The notes beneath the pieces are model-generated. The model did not search any database. It saw only the letters and a program-made list of their open reading frames with translations, and was not told the origin of the DNA. The translations under genes were made by a program, and so were the position numbers. From Bacteroidaceae bacterium (GTDB lineage Bacteria > Bacteroidota > Bacteroidia > Bacteroidales > Bacteroidaceae), in NCBI GenBank assembly GCA_017617335.1, contig JAFZWK010000050.1, positions 1 through 40,351 on the forward strand: a stretch of 40,351 bases of DNA, in the 5' to 3' direction. Each line of letters begins with the position of its first letter. The stretch's first letter is position 1. Of the stretch, positions 1-8,442 are shown piece by piece.

Positions 1-14
1 AATCGTCTCTCGAC

Positions 15-57
15 GAGTCCTGTTTTGTCAGGATTTTTGAAACTTTTCTGAAGAGGG
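15..57. repeat. Small dispersed repeat, copy A (TCCT..TTTTGTC..AGGA element)
   Basis: The stretch has a short inverted repeat, TCCTG (18-22) and CAGGA (29-33), followed by TTTTTGAAA and an A/G-rich tail. Closely similar stretches lie at 11960-12005 and 12246-12292. It sits just downstream of the GH95-like stop codon. No function is recognised. It could be a weak transcription terminator or a degraded mobile repeat. Confidence 0.5.
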
Positions 58-73
58 GATGTGATTATCTCCT

Positions 74-2305
74 TTAAATAACAATTACTGTCTCTCCTGC
101 TTTTGTCTCGCGTTCAATGACTTCTCCTGTCTGAGGATGACGGATGCGCAGCCGGCCTCCCTTCTCGCAATAGACGCTGAGGGACTGTATCTCTCCGTCT
201 TTCATTTCGGACGAGACGAGGAAGGCTCCTCTGGCTCTCAGACGGTCGAAGCGGATGTCTGTCCACTCGGCAGGAATGGCGGGAAAGACATTGATAATGC
301 CCGTGTGACTTTGTAACAGCATCTCATGCAGACCAGAAGCGAAGGCGAAGTTGCCTTCCAGTGTGAAGGGGCGGTATTGGAACTGTGATTTTCCACTCTT
401 GGACTGGTCGCCGTTTGCGTGGAATGAATTTCGCAGGACAAAGCATTGTGCAAAGGTGCGCAGGGCCTCGCAGGCCTCGTTGCCGTGTCCAGCTCGTGCT
501 TCCATGTTGGCTAACCATGAATAGGAGTAACCACACCACCAGTCTGGCCCATATTCATGTAGACCGGCCAGGGTGGCTTCGACAATTTCCTTCTCCTTCT
601 GGCTGTGACTGATGTCAATCAAACCCAGCGGATGGATGGCCATAGCATGAGAGAAGTGCCGATGCGACTGGTGGTAGGGTAGGCTGGGAGCAAAACAGAG
701 TGCCCCTTTTTCATCTAAAGAATAGTCAGGCAACTGAGCCTCCACCTGTTTCCAATGAGTTGCCTCATCAGAGAGTTTCAGTGAGTCAGCCATCTCACTG
801 GCAGCCAGGAAGGTAAAGTGCATTAGAGCGAGATCGAAGTTTGTGAAGTCAGGAAACCAAGACTCCAACTGATTGTTGTTAATCTCTGGGCTGCTGCTGA
901 ACTCCAGCCGACGCACTCCCTGTTCATCTACTACACTTTGTTGTTCCAGGAAGATAGCCACGTCACGCATATAGGGATAACCACGCTCGGCAAGGAAGTT
1001 GCTGTCGGCCGAGTACTTCCAATGCAGGTAGAAGTGCTGGCCCAGCCATGCGCTTGTAGTCTGCGACATAGTGTAGGCTGTCCAACCTGGAATGATATGA
1101 CCGTCCAGCGAGCAAGTGCCAGGCGCGTTCAATCCATCCTTTCCATATAAGGTACGTGTGAACTCCTTGTGCACAGGACGTTGGTTCCATAGGGTATTGA
1201 GGTAGGCCAGTCCTTCATCCAAGCGGTTGCCGACGTATGCGGGCCAGTAGCTGAGCTGTGTATTCAGGTCGTGGTGGAAGTCACCTTTCCATGGGGGCAG
1301 GCGTCCATCATCGGCAGTCCAAACAGCTTGTAGAGAGATGGGCCATGAGTCTTTGCGACTGGCAGAGCCAAACTTATACATCTCGCGGTCATACTGATGC
1401 TGAACTATCGTGTCTGGTACGCTGACCACAGCCTTGTCCCAATATGTATTCCAGTAGTCCATGTGATGTTTGTAGGCCGAAAGAATCCCGTTGCCAAGAG
1501 CCTGTTTCACCTCTTCCTCGGCCTTCTCTCCAACGAGTGACGAAGTGATGCTCCATGCGCCCACAAGCCGATGCCCTTGATGTTTCCATGCTACGGCCAC
1601 ATCGTAGAAGAACCCGTCCCATCCCACTTGGTGGTAGGTAATCAGATTGCCCTCCTGTTTCACCTCGCCCTGATCGTAGCCCAGTAGACCTAGGGACGAA
1701 TCGCCAAGCCCACCATTACCCGCCGTGTTCTGGTCAGGGCGGTAAAGAGGAGGGATAAGCCTAGGTTGTAAGGTATCGGGCACATTCTCGAAGACAAACC
1801 ATCCCACGGGACGATCGGCCTGAATGAATGTCTGGAGACACACTCCGCTGTCCCAGCTTACTTGACAAAGGGCATTGTGCAGGAAAAGGCGCGAATCAGT
1901 CACCTGTCCCCATTCTTCTGATTCGAACTCCAGTCCTGCACCAGGAATCTTAGAAGGGGCAGGGTTGTTGTGTCCCTTAGTTTCCAATTCATAAATGACG
2001 GGACCATAGTCCTTTTCCCTTATTTTGCTGCTGATCCATTGGAAGGAGAAACACTCACCTTGGAAACAGTCTAGGGGACGGAGGTCCCAGAGGTCGCTGC
2101 GATCCAGCGAGAAGCGCAGCCTGCCGTCCCGTTGCCAAACAAGGGAGCCCAGCGTGGCGTTGCCCAAAGGCATAGCTTCGTCCCAAACGGTAGCCAGGTC
2201 CGTAAATTGTAGGTCGCTGTCAGAAGGTTCCACCTTCAGTTCGTGTGTTTGGCACGATGTCAAGATAAGGCTCAAGCCGAGAGCCGTCAGTGAAGTCAGT
2301 CTCAT
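74..2305 (-). CDS. GH95-like glycoside hydrolase, exported lipoprotein (alpha-L-fucosidase/galactosidase family fold)
   Basis: The 743-residue protein starts with a lipoprotein signal (lipobox LTSC, Cys18). An N-terminal beta domain contains WDEAMPLGNATLGSLVW (about 41-57). A central (alpha/alpha)6 barrel follows, with HRHFSHAMAIHPLGL (548-562), and then a C-terminal beta domain. These match the GH95 family, which removes alpha-L-fucose or L-galactose, and the length is normal. The family general acid seems present in SSSPEINNN (Glu474). The usual Asn-x-Asn before the TxxxYW motif reads D346-L-N348, and the usual base in DGNFG reads E650-G-N-F. The substrate may therefore differ from fucose, and this could be a divergent subgroup. 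It is transcribed away from the GH2-like operon, from a good promoter at 2336-2366. The family call is firm; the specificity is unknown. Confidence 0.8.
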   Translation of the reverse strand: MRLTSLTALGLSLILTSCQTHELKVEPSDSDLQFTDLATVWDEAMPLGNATLGSLVWQRDGRLRFSLDRSDLWDLRPLDCFQGECFSFQWISSKIREKDYGPVIYELETKGHNNPAPSKIPGAGLEFESEEWGQVTDSRLFLHNALCQVSWDSGVCLQTFIQADRPVGWFVFENVPDTLQPRLIPPLYRPDQNTAGNGGLGDSSLGLLGYDQGEVKQEGNLITYHQVGWDGFFYDVAVAWKHQGHRLVGAWSITSSLVGEKAEEEVKQALGNGILSAYKHHMDYWNTYWDKAVVSVPDTIVQHQYDREMYKFGSASRKDSWPISLQAVWTADDGRLPPWKGDFHHDLNTQLSYWPAYVGNRLDEGLAYLNTLWNQRPVHKEFTRTLYGKDGLNAPGTCSLDGHIIPGWTAYTMSQTTSAWLGQHFYLHWKYSADSNFLAERGYPYMRDVAIFLEQQSVVDEQGVRRLEFSSSPEINNNQLESWFPDFTNFDLALMHFTFLAASEMADSLKLSDEATHWKQVEAQLPDYSLDEKGALCFAPSLPYHQSHRHFSHAMAIHPLGLIDISHSQKEKEIVEATLAGLHEYGPDWWCGYSYSWLANMEARAGHGNEACEALRTFAQCFVLRNSFHANGDQSKSGKSQFQYRPFTLEGNFAFASGLHEMLLQSHTGIINVFPAIPAEWTDIRFDRLRARGAFLVSSEMKDGEIQSLSVYCEKGGRLRIRHPQTGEVIERETKAGETVIVI

Positions 2306-2335
2306 CTTTTGTCAGTTTATTGTTAATTATGACTG

Positions 2336-2366
2336 CAAAGATAATGCAAACTATGCGAAATACAAA
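2336..2366 (-). promoter_or_regulatory. Bacteroidetes-type promoter for the GH95-like gene
   Basis: On the minus strand the -33 element TTTG (2363-2366) is followed after 19 bases by the -7 element TATCTTTG (2336-2343). This matches the Bacteroidetes housekeeping-sigma consensus TTTG-N19-21-TAnnTTTG. It lies about 30 bases before the start codon. Confidence 0.7.
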
Positions 2367-2571
2367 AGATGAGTTCTATAAATTCATTTTTTATTTTAGG
2401 AAAATGGACGGTCTCCTTTCAATCTCCTCTGCTTGTTTTTTTCTGCAAACATACGCATTATAACCGAATTTCCCTTTTTACCTGTCCCCTCATATTTAAT
2501 ATAAATTAGGTCTTTTTGCAATTCCTGATAGTATTAGTGATGAATATTCAATAAACTTCATTACCTTTGCA

Positions 2572-2579
2572 GTATAAGA
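2572..2579 (+). promoter_or_regulatory. -7 promoter element for the exported-enzyme operon
   Basis: TACCTTTG followed by C matches the TAnnTTTG consensus. No TTTG lies at the expected -33 distance. The element is about 70 bases upstream of the GH2-like start and is the only good candidate to drive the five-gene run to 11882. Confidence 0.55.
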
Positions 2580-2651
2580 CGGCATAATCATGCTGAAAAC
2601 GACAATAAACGAAATCAATGCATGAGAAATCTTCTTCAGAGGCAAACTAAA

Positions 2652-5504
2652 ATGAAGAGAAGAAATGTTATACTGATTTTGGTTGCTGTCTGGCCCTTCA
2701 TGATGAAGGCTCAGGAATCCAGTAGCTTTGAGATGCGCTATTTCACTCGTGATGTCAAGGCCAATGGCGTGACTGACTTCCATGGAGAAACTGAATGGTT
2801 GTCGTTGGAGCAGCGGATGGAGGCGTTGAACTTTTATGCGGACTATGCCTCGCGTCGTTGGGGAGATCCGAACCTGAACACTCCGTTGTTTACGGAAAAG
2901 GAGGTGGATGAACAGCTCTCTCGTATCAAGCCGCAACCGTCCACAACCATCCGGCAAACCATCGCCCTGAAGGAGTGGCGGGCATACGGCTATAAAGTAG
3001 GGAAGGAGAATGCTGTGGCCGATCGCTGGCAGCAGTGGACAACTGGCGGGGCACGCATTCAGGGCGGGCGGCTTATCTTGGACGGTGCTAAGGCTTCGCC
3101 TTTCATTAATCCGCTCAATTGGCGTTTCCGCATGAAGGGAACGCTTGACGGATTGTCTTCCAACTTACACGTTGTCCTGAAAGGAAAAGATGGTGTAGCG
3201 TTGGATATCGCAATAGACATTCGAGACTTTGAGATATACGGTGATCTACCCAATCGGTGCGTATTTCTCTCCTCCGAAGGCAAAACGGTGCGAGAACTGC
3301 CCATCCCTGAGAACTTCGGCGATGCCGTCACCACTTTCTCTATTGGAGCCAAGGAGGGAAGAGCCTCGCTGCAGCGCTTCTCGTTATACGCCTTTGAACT
3401 TCAGCCCGAAAACAAGCATACCCCTTACCGCATGGAACTGCTCTACGACGAGGATTTCTGTGAGGTGCCTCAGATGGAGGGATGGCAGCGCGATGACTAC
3501 GATGATACTGCCTGGAAGCATGTCATCCTACCCTCGCCGCATGGAGGACTTAGCGAAGCAGGGGAGGACTATTATCTGCGAACAACGGTTCGAGTAGATA
3601 GTTTCAAGACTGCTTTTTTGGATATCGAAGCGTTGGATCCTGCAGGCGAGGTGTGGGTCAACGGTGAACCTGCAGTTGTTTTGAGAGGACGAATTCCTCA
3701 TCGGATAGACGTTGCCGAATATCTCCGGCCAAATGCTGAGAATACCATTGCTGTGCGCGTAAAGCCTTACTATGCCCATAACTCTATGCTTCATACCCCT
3801 TCGGATCACAACATTGGCTGGTTCTTGGGTCGAACCAGTCTGATTCTATGTAAGGATAAATGCTCAATACGCCAGGGACTGGTGCATACACTTCATCTCA
3901 CTGCCGACGAGACTGTTCAACATCACCGTATTACGCTGGATAACCTCACGAACGATGCGAAGAAACGACAACTCGAAGTTCGTTATTATCCTTGGTTCCC
4001 ACAGGATGGGCAATGTGTCGCTTCAGCGAAAAAGGACATTGTTCTGCTGCCTCAGATAGAGAACCATATAGACTTAGACTTAAACCTGAAACAACCTCTG
4101 TTGTGGAGTCCTCAGGCCCCTAGACTTTATCGAGTGGAGTTTATCCTGCGTGATGAAAAAGGGAACCCCATCGATGACTGGCAGACAACCACCGGCGTTC
4201 GCTTCATCGAACAGCGCGGAGGCGTGCTCTATGTCAACCACCAGCCCGAGATGCTGAACGGTGCCCAGAATTTCGGATATCGCTTGCCACTGGAAACCGT
4301 GGCGAAGACAGTGAGATGCGGCACTGATCAGATGATGATGCGAGATCTGATGATGGCAAAAGAGTTAGGCAACCTGCTACGTATCCATGTTCACTCTGAA
4401 GGTTACACACAAGATGGTATCAATGATCCACGATATGCCGAATATGCTGACCAACTGGGCCTTTATCTTATCTGGCAGACTTCTGGATGGATTCGCGAAG
4501 GAGAGACTTCACTTATCGATGTCAGGAACTATCCAGTTTATATGCGGCAGGTCTTCAACCATCCCAGCATAGCCATTTGGGAGGGCAGCAACCATCCCAA
4601 CCGATACAAGGAACATCCCTCCAGCGAGTCAACACGCTTTTTCGGTGAGATGGCCCGCGCTATGTTGGAAACGGACAGCTCACGTCTGGCCTCGCCTTCA
4701 TCTCATTGGCAAAACTCCCATATTAACAGTTACGATGCAACGGTTGACTATCAGGGAAACCCCATGAAACAGCCTCATTTGGTGATGCACCCGATGATGA
4801 CTCGTGGTAACCAGGATTCATACTCGGGCTATGGAAACAAATGGAGCAGCCTGCGCCATATTCCTAACGACTGGGCACGTTCCTGCCTGGAAGCAAAGGA
4901 CCTTTGCTATTTCAACTTTGAACACGAAGAATCCGTTGCCCAGCCCAACTGGAGCCTGGCTAGGAAGGAGCCGTGGTTCGAGGTGAAATCTTACGAGTGG
5001 GGCTACTTTAAGGGCAGCATAGGCCAAGAATTAGAGATTGGCGAGTGGCGGGCAAGCCAAGCCTATCAGGCCTTCTCTGCTTGGGAGTCCATGAAGATGC
5101 AGACGCTGGCTGGTGTGAGTGGTTATTCTTGGTGCTCGTTGGAGTCAGGACCTAATATGTTCACATACATGAAACCGCTCGTCGACCCGTTCTGCGTGCC
5201 CAAATTGGCTTTCTATGCCAACAAGATGATCTTCCAACGTATCTGGGCCGGAAGCGACGATGTCGATACAGTCTATGGACCAGACGACAGCATCCGTCCT
5301 GTCATCTTCAACCTGGGCGAAGCTTGCGTGGTAACGCTTACGGTGGAGCTGCAAAACGAAAAAGGGAAGACGCTGGAAAAGAAGACGTTCCGGAATATCA
5401 GGGTGCCAGCAGGACGTAGCGTGACACGTCTCGACGCGTTCCGTTTCCGCAATCGTTCCGAGGGATGCCGCTTCGTTGTCTATCAGATTTCTAAAAACAA
5501 TTAA
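2652..5504 (+). CDS. GH2-like exported glycoside hydrolase with atypical acid/base position
   Basis: The 950-residue protein (numbered from 2652) has a Sec signal ending near FMMKAQ. Residues about 25-250 form an N-terminal segment I do not recognise. They are followed by the GH2 sugar-binding jelly roll (about 255-400, including GEVWVNGEPAVVLRG), an immunoglobulin-like domain (to about 515) and a TIM barrel from about 520. GH2 hallmarks include ELGNLLRIHVHSEG and FNHPSIAIWEGSNHPN (about 635-650). In active GH2 enzymes the last motif ends in Asn-Glu, Glu being the acid/base; here it reads Asn-His. A nucleophile candidate is in FNFEHEE (about 755-760). The enzyme may use another acid or have another activity. 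Start 2652 puts MKRR directly before the hydrophobic core; an in-frame ATG at 2622 is the alternative. It is the first gene of the operon. Confidence 0.75.
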   Translation: MKRRNVILILVAVWPFMMKAQESSSFEMRYFTRDVKANGVTDFHGETEWLSLEQRMEALNFYADYASRRWGDPNLNTPLFTEKEVDEQLSRIKPQPSTTIRQTIALKEWRAYGYKVGKENAVADRWQQWTTGGARIQGGRLILDGAKASPFINPLNWRFRMKGTLDGLSSNLHVVLKGKDGVALDIAIDIRDFEIYGDLPNRCVFLSSEGKTVRELPIPENFGDAVTTFSIGAKEGRASLQRFSLYAFELQPENKHTPYRMELLYDEDFCEVPQMEGWQRDDYDDTAWKHVILPSPHGGLSEAGEDYYLRTTVRVDSFKTAFLDIEALDPAGEVWVNGEPAVVLRGRIPHRIDVAEYLRPNAENTIAVRVKPYYAHNSMLHTPSDHNIGWFLGRTSLILCKDKCSIRQGLVHTLHLTADETVQHHRITLDNLTNDAKKRQLEVRYYPWFPQDGQCVASAKKDIVLLPQIENHIDLDLNLKQPLLWSPQAPRLYRVEFILRDEKGNPIDDWQTTTGVRFIEQRGGVLYVNHQPEMLNGAQNFGYRLPLETVAKTVRCGTDQMMMRDLMMAKELGNLLRIHVHSEGYTQDGINDPRYAEYADQLGLYLIWQTSGWIREGETSLIDVRNYPVYMRQVFNHPSIAIWEGSNHPNRYKEHPSSESTRFFGEMARAMLETDSSRLASPSSHWQNSHINSYDATVDYQGNPMKQPHLVMHPMMTRGNQDSYSGYGNKWSSLRHIPNDWARSCLEAKDLCYFNFEHEESVAQPNWSLARKEPWFEVKSYEWGYFKGSIGQELEIGEWRASQAYQAFSAWESMKMQTLAGVSGYSWCSLESGPNMFTYMKPLVDPFCVPKLAFYANKMIFQRIWAGSDDVDTVYGPDDSIRPVIFNLGEACVVTLTVELQNEKGKTLEKKTFRNIRVPAGRSVTRLDAFRFRNRSEGCRFVVYQISKNN

Positions 5505-5539
5505 GATTATTAAACAATAAAGGTGTAGACTATTAAACT

Positions 5540-6829
5540 ATGAACTGTAAACTCATAATTACCGCCCTTGCCGCATGTGCAACAATGACACTTCTGGCTC
5601 AGGAAGTAAACTACGACGAAAGCAAAGTTAGACCCTACACTCTGGAAGACCCGCTTCGCTTTGTGAACGGAAAGAAAGTGAAGAACCTGAAGGATTGGGA
5701 TCTCCGACGCCAAGAGATTCTGGACATCTTCCAGAAGGAAATGTACGGCCAGATGCCGCCCAAGAGCGACGTCGTACTGGAAAAACTGGAGGAAGGCGTC
5801 ACTCTGGCTGGGTTTGCCCTGAGAAGACAGGTGAGAATGTGGTTCCGTGCTGATAAGTCGGGACCTTTCATCGATTGGCTTATTGTGACACCCCGACACG
5901 TCAAAACTCCCGTGCCCGCTATTTTGCTGCTAAACTATTGTGGCAACCATACGGTGATGAATGACGAGCAGATTCTTGTGACGCAGAGTTTGGACATGCC
6001 CAAGAATCTGTTTCGGGAGCTCAAGCCTCGTGGCACCTTTGCCGATGCCAACCAAGATACCTATTTCCCCGTCAGCATGATGCTGGCACGAGGCTATGCC
6101 TTAGTGACAACTTGCTACTGCGATATTTCTCCCGACCCTGACCCAGCCACCGCCGAGGAGCAGGATAAGTATGCCTACCAGCGTTGCTTTGAACTATGGC
6201 CGCCTCGCGACTCAAACCGTGATGACAACACAACCTCGCTCTGTGCGTGGGCCTGGGGACTGATGCGCGGTATGGACATGATTGAACAGGACTCTTTGCT
6301 GGATGCCAGTAGAGTCATCCTGACAGGGTATTCGCGTTTGGGAAAGGCTGCCTTGATAGCCGGAGCCTTCGACGAGCGATTTCCTGTAGTGGTACCCAAT
6401 CAGACGGGTGGCGGCGGTGTGCCTTTGGCTAAACGAAACTATGGCGAGAACATCACAACTGAAACAAGGTCATTTACCCATTGGTACTGCAAAGCCTATA
6501 AAAAATATGCCGGGCATGAGGATATGATGCCTTTCGACCAGCATCTGTTACTCTCCTGCATAGCCCCGCGAGCCCTGTTGGTGGAGGGCTTCGATCAACC
6601 GTGGTTTGACACGAAAGGCGAATTCCTGGCTGTGCAGGCCGCTAGTCCCGTTTGGGAAAAATTCTGCAAGACGGGACTTCCTAAGGTGGAATGGCCCGAC
6701 GACTACGACACCAGCGCCATTGGCCCCATGCTAGGCTATGTGCGCCGCAGCGAAAAACATGGTCTCTCGGCCTTTGACTGGACTTGGATGATGGATTTTG
6801 GCGACAAGGTGTTTAAATATAGAAAATAA
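5540..6829 (+). CDS. CE15-like glucuronoyl esterase, exported
   Basis: The 429-residue protein has a Sec signal ending about residue 20. It resembles bacterial carbohydrate esterase family 15, alpha/beta hydrolases that cut the ester between 4-O-methylglucuronic acid on xylan and lignin alcohols. The nucleophile motif is GYSRLGKAA (Ser265; the family usually reads GCSRxGK). It is followed by PNQTGGGGVPLAKRNYGEN (286-304), and the catalytic His is probably His407 in SEKHGLSAFDW. The usual acidic residue after the Ser strand (E-S-G-x-G-G) reads Gln288-Thr-Gly. The acid may instead come from the later loop VEGFDQPWFD (Asp352), as described for some bacterial CE15 enzymes. It starts 35 bases after the GH2-like gene. 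The family call is good; the substrate is inferred. Confidence 0.78.
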   Translation: MNCKLIITALAACATMTLLAQEVNYDESKVRPYTLEDPLRFVNGKKVKNLKDWDLRRQEILDIFQKEMYGQMPPKSDVVLEKLEEGVTLAGFALRRQVRMWFRADKSGPFIDWLIVTPRHVKTPVPAILLLNYCGNHTVMNDEQILVTQSLDMPKNLFRELKPRGTFADANQDTYFPVSMMLARGYALVTTCYCDISPDPDPATAEEQDKYAYQRCFELWPPRDSNRDDNTTSLCAWAWGLMRGMDMIEQDSLLDASRVILTGYSRLGKAALIAGAFDERFPVVVPNQTGGGGVPLAKRNYGENITTETRSFTHWYCKAYKKYAGHEDMMPFDQHLLLSCIAPRALLVEGFDQPWFDTKGEFLAVQAASPVWEKFCKTGLPKVEWPDDYDTSAIGPMLGYVRRSEKHGLSAFDWTWMMDFGDKVFKYRK

Positions 6830-6845
6830 AAAGGACGTTCAAATT

Positions 6846-8357
6846 ATGAAAAGATTTATCCTAGCTCTTACCGCCCTGTCACTATTGAGTTCTTGCAGAG
6901 AGAAACAAGAGGTTTCCGACCCCGATATCTATGCCTTAGACGGTCCCACCGATACGGCGTTTTACGAGCAGGCGCCCTTCGAGTGGCGCATCACTCCGCG
7001 TCATGATTATTCCAAGACCTACGTGCTCAAGCTTTTCATGTCTCAGGCTGAGTACGACGGAGACTATATGGGGAAGTACAAAATGCACGACAACGGACGG
7101 CAGACCAATTATTTGGATTGCGAGCTAGCATTGGAAATCATCAAGGGAATGGATGCTATAACTTTAGGCCTGCCCAAGATTGTCTATCTCGTGGGCTGGC
7201 AGTACAACGGACACGATTCCAAGTATCCCGCTTTCTTCGAAGGCAATAAAGCCATTGCTCGTCAGGGTGAAGATCCGCTGGAGAGTATCCGATGGCTGAT
7301 GCAGGAAGCCAAGAATTATAACACAACGGTAAGTCTGCACATCAACCTTTTCGATGCATTCCAGGATAGTCCCCTTTTTGATAAATATGTCAAGGAAGAC
7401 GTGCTCGCCAAAGACAAGGATGGGCAACTGATCAAGAGTGAGTGGGGCTATAAAGTCAGTTATGCTGCCGAGTGGGAAAAGGGTCTCTTACAGGAACGGA
7501 TAGACAGCTTATGCTGGCTACTCCCCATTGAGGAGGCTGGTACCATCCATATTGATGCCTTCCATAATAATGTTCCCAGACCGTATCTTGTGGACGGCCA
7601 GCCGAAAGTACAGTTCGATTCGCCCATTAGCCCGTGGCACGGGCATACGGCTGAACAGGATATTGAAGCAAAGAAGAATATCATCAAATATCTTGACGGG
7701 AAAGGTATTGACGTAACGACCGAAGGCGTATGGAATATGTCCATCGGCAACGTGACGGATGGCTATTTTCCCATGTATTGGCATTTTAATTCCCGCCAGC
7801 ATACGCTCTCCCTGAAAGCGTCTCAGGCCTGTGGTGGTAACGTCTATGGTGTAGAGCGCGTCTTTGGCAACAATGTAAATGGCGAACAATTGTTCCGCAC
7901 TCTTCCTGATCTTGACGAAGCTTTCCCTGCTTTCAAGAGGGAGTTCTGCAAGACTACTCTCATCACGCAATACCTGAACAATTTCGAGCGTCAGTCACTC
8001 ATCACTGATCAGAATGGTAATGCCATCGGAGTCTTCGAGAAGGGCGTGCGTACTATGATAAGGGACAACAAGATGTATGTGGCTCAGGACGGCAATGTGC
8101 TGGCCGAAGGCGGTGACATCTTTATTCCTGCTGTTTGGTTGGGCAACAAGGCTGTTGTAGCATTCTCTGAGGACGGTTACAGCGTGCGCACTTGGATCCT
8201 TCCGGCTGGTACAAAGCTACCGCGCAGCACCAAGGGTTGGGTTATCCAACCACAAGGCCGCACGGAGTTTAAGGACTTCAAAGTAAAGGGCCGTCAAGTC
8301 ACTCTTACTCTGGCACCTGGAGAAATGGTTCTGCTCACGGAGAACATGAAGAAATGA
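6846..8357 (+). CDS. GH101-like glycoside hydrolase, exported lipoprotein (endo-alpha-N-acetylgalactosaminidase related)
   Basis: The 503-residue product from 6846 starts MKRF and has lipobox LSSC (Cys17). An in-frame ATG at 6798 lies inside the preceding gene and lacks a signal, so 6846 is preferred. The stretch GWQYNGHDSKYP, then DPLESIRWLMQEAK and VSLHINLFDAF (about 117-172), follows the order of the GH101 catalytic domain. Likely catalytic residues are Asp237 in IHIDAFHNN (nucleophile) and Glu293 in DVTTEGVW (acid/base). Classic GH101 enzymes release the Gal-GalNAc core disaccharide from mucin-type O-glycans and exceed 1000 residues. This is a compact form with barrel and C-terminal beta domain only, so the activity could differ. 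It starts 16 bases after the CE15-like gene. Confidence 0.72.
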   Translation: MKRFILALTALSLLSSCREKQEVSDPDIYALDGPTDTAFYEQAPFEWRITPRHDYSKTYVLKLFMSQAEYDGDYMGKYKMHDNGRQTNYLDCELALEIIKGMDAITLGLPKIVYLVGWQYNGHDSKYPAFFEGNKAIARQGEDPLESIRWLMQEAKNYNTTVSLHINLFDAFQDSPLFDKYVKEDVLAKDKDGQLIKSEWGYKVSYAAEWEKGLLQERIDSLCWLLPIEEAGTIHIDAFHNNVPRPYLVDGQPKVQFDSPISPWHGHTAEQDIEAKKNIIKYLDGKGIDVTTEGVWNMSIGNVTDGYFPMYWHFNSRQHTLSLKASQACGGNVYGVERVFGNNVNGEQLFRTLPDLDEAFPAFKREFCKTTLITQYLNNFERQSLITDQNGNAIGVFEKGVRTMIRDNKMYVAQDGNVLAEGGDIFIPAVWLGNKAVVAFSEDGYSVRTWILPAGTKLPRSTKGWVIQPQGRTEFKDFKVKGRQVTLTLAPGEMVLLTENMKK

Positions 8358-8442
8358 ACTTTTGTGCTCTTGGAGCAGCGAAGAATCGTAAGTCAACAAG
8401 AACGTGATATGTGCTAATTCATCGAACATATAACAAGAAGCA

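Larger units (their letters stand above)
2306..2651. other. Divergent intergenic region between GH95-like and GH2-like genes
   Basis: About 345 bases of A/T-rich sequence carry the minus-strand promoter at 2336-2366 and a plus-strand -7 element at 2572-2579. Overlapping open frames here are short shadows. No RNA gene, operator palindrome or repeat is obvious. Confidence 0.6.
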
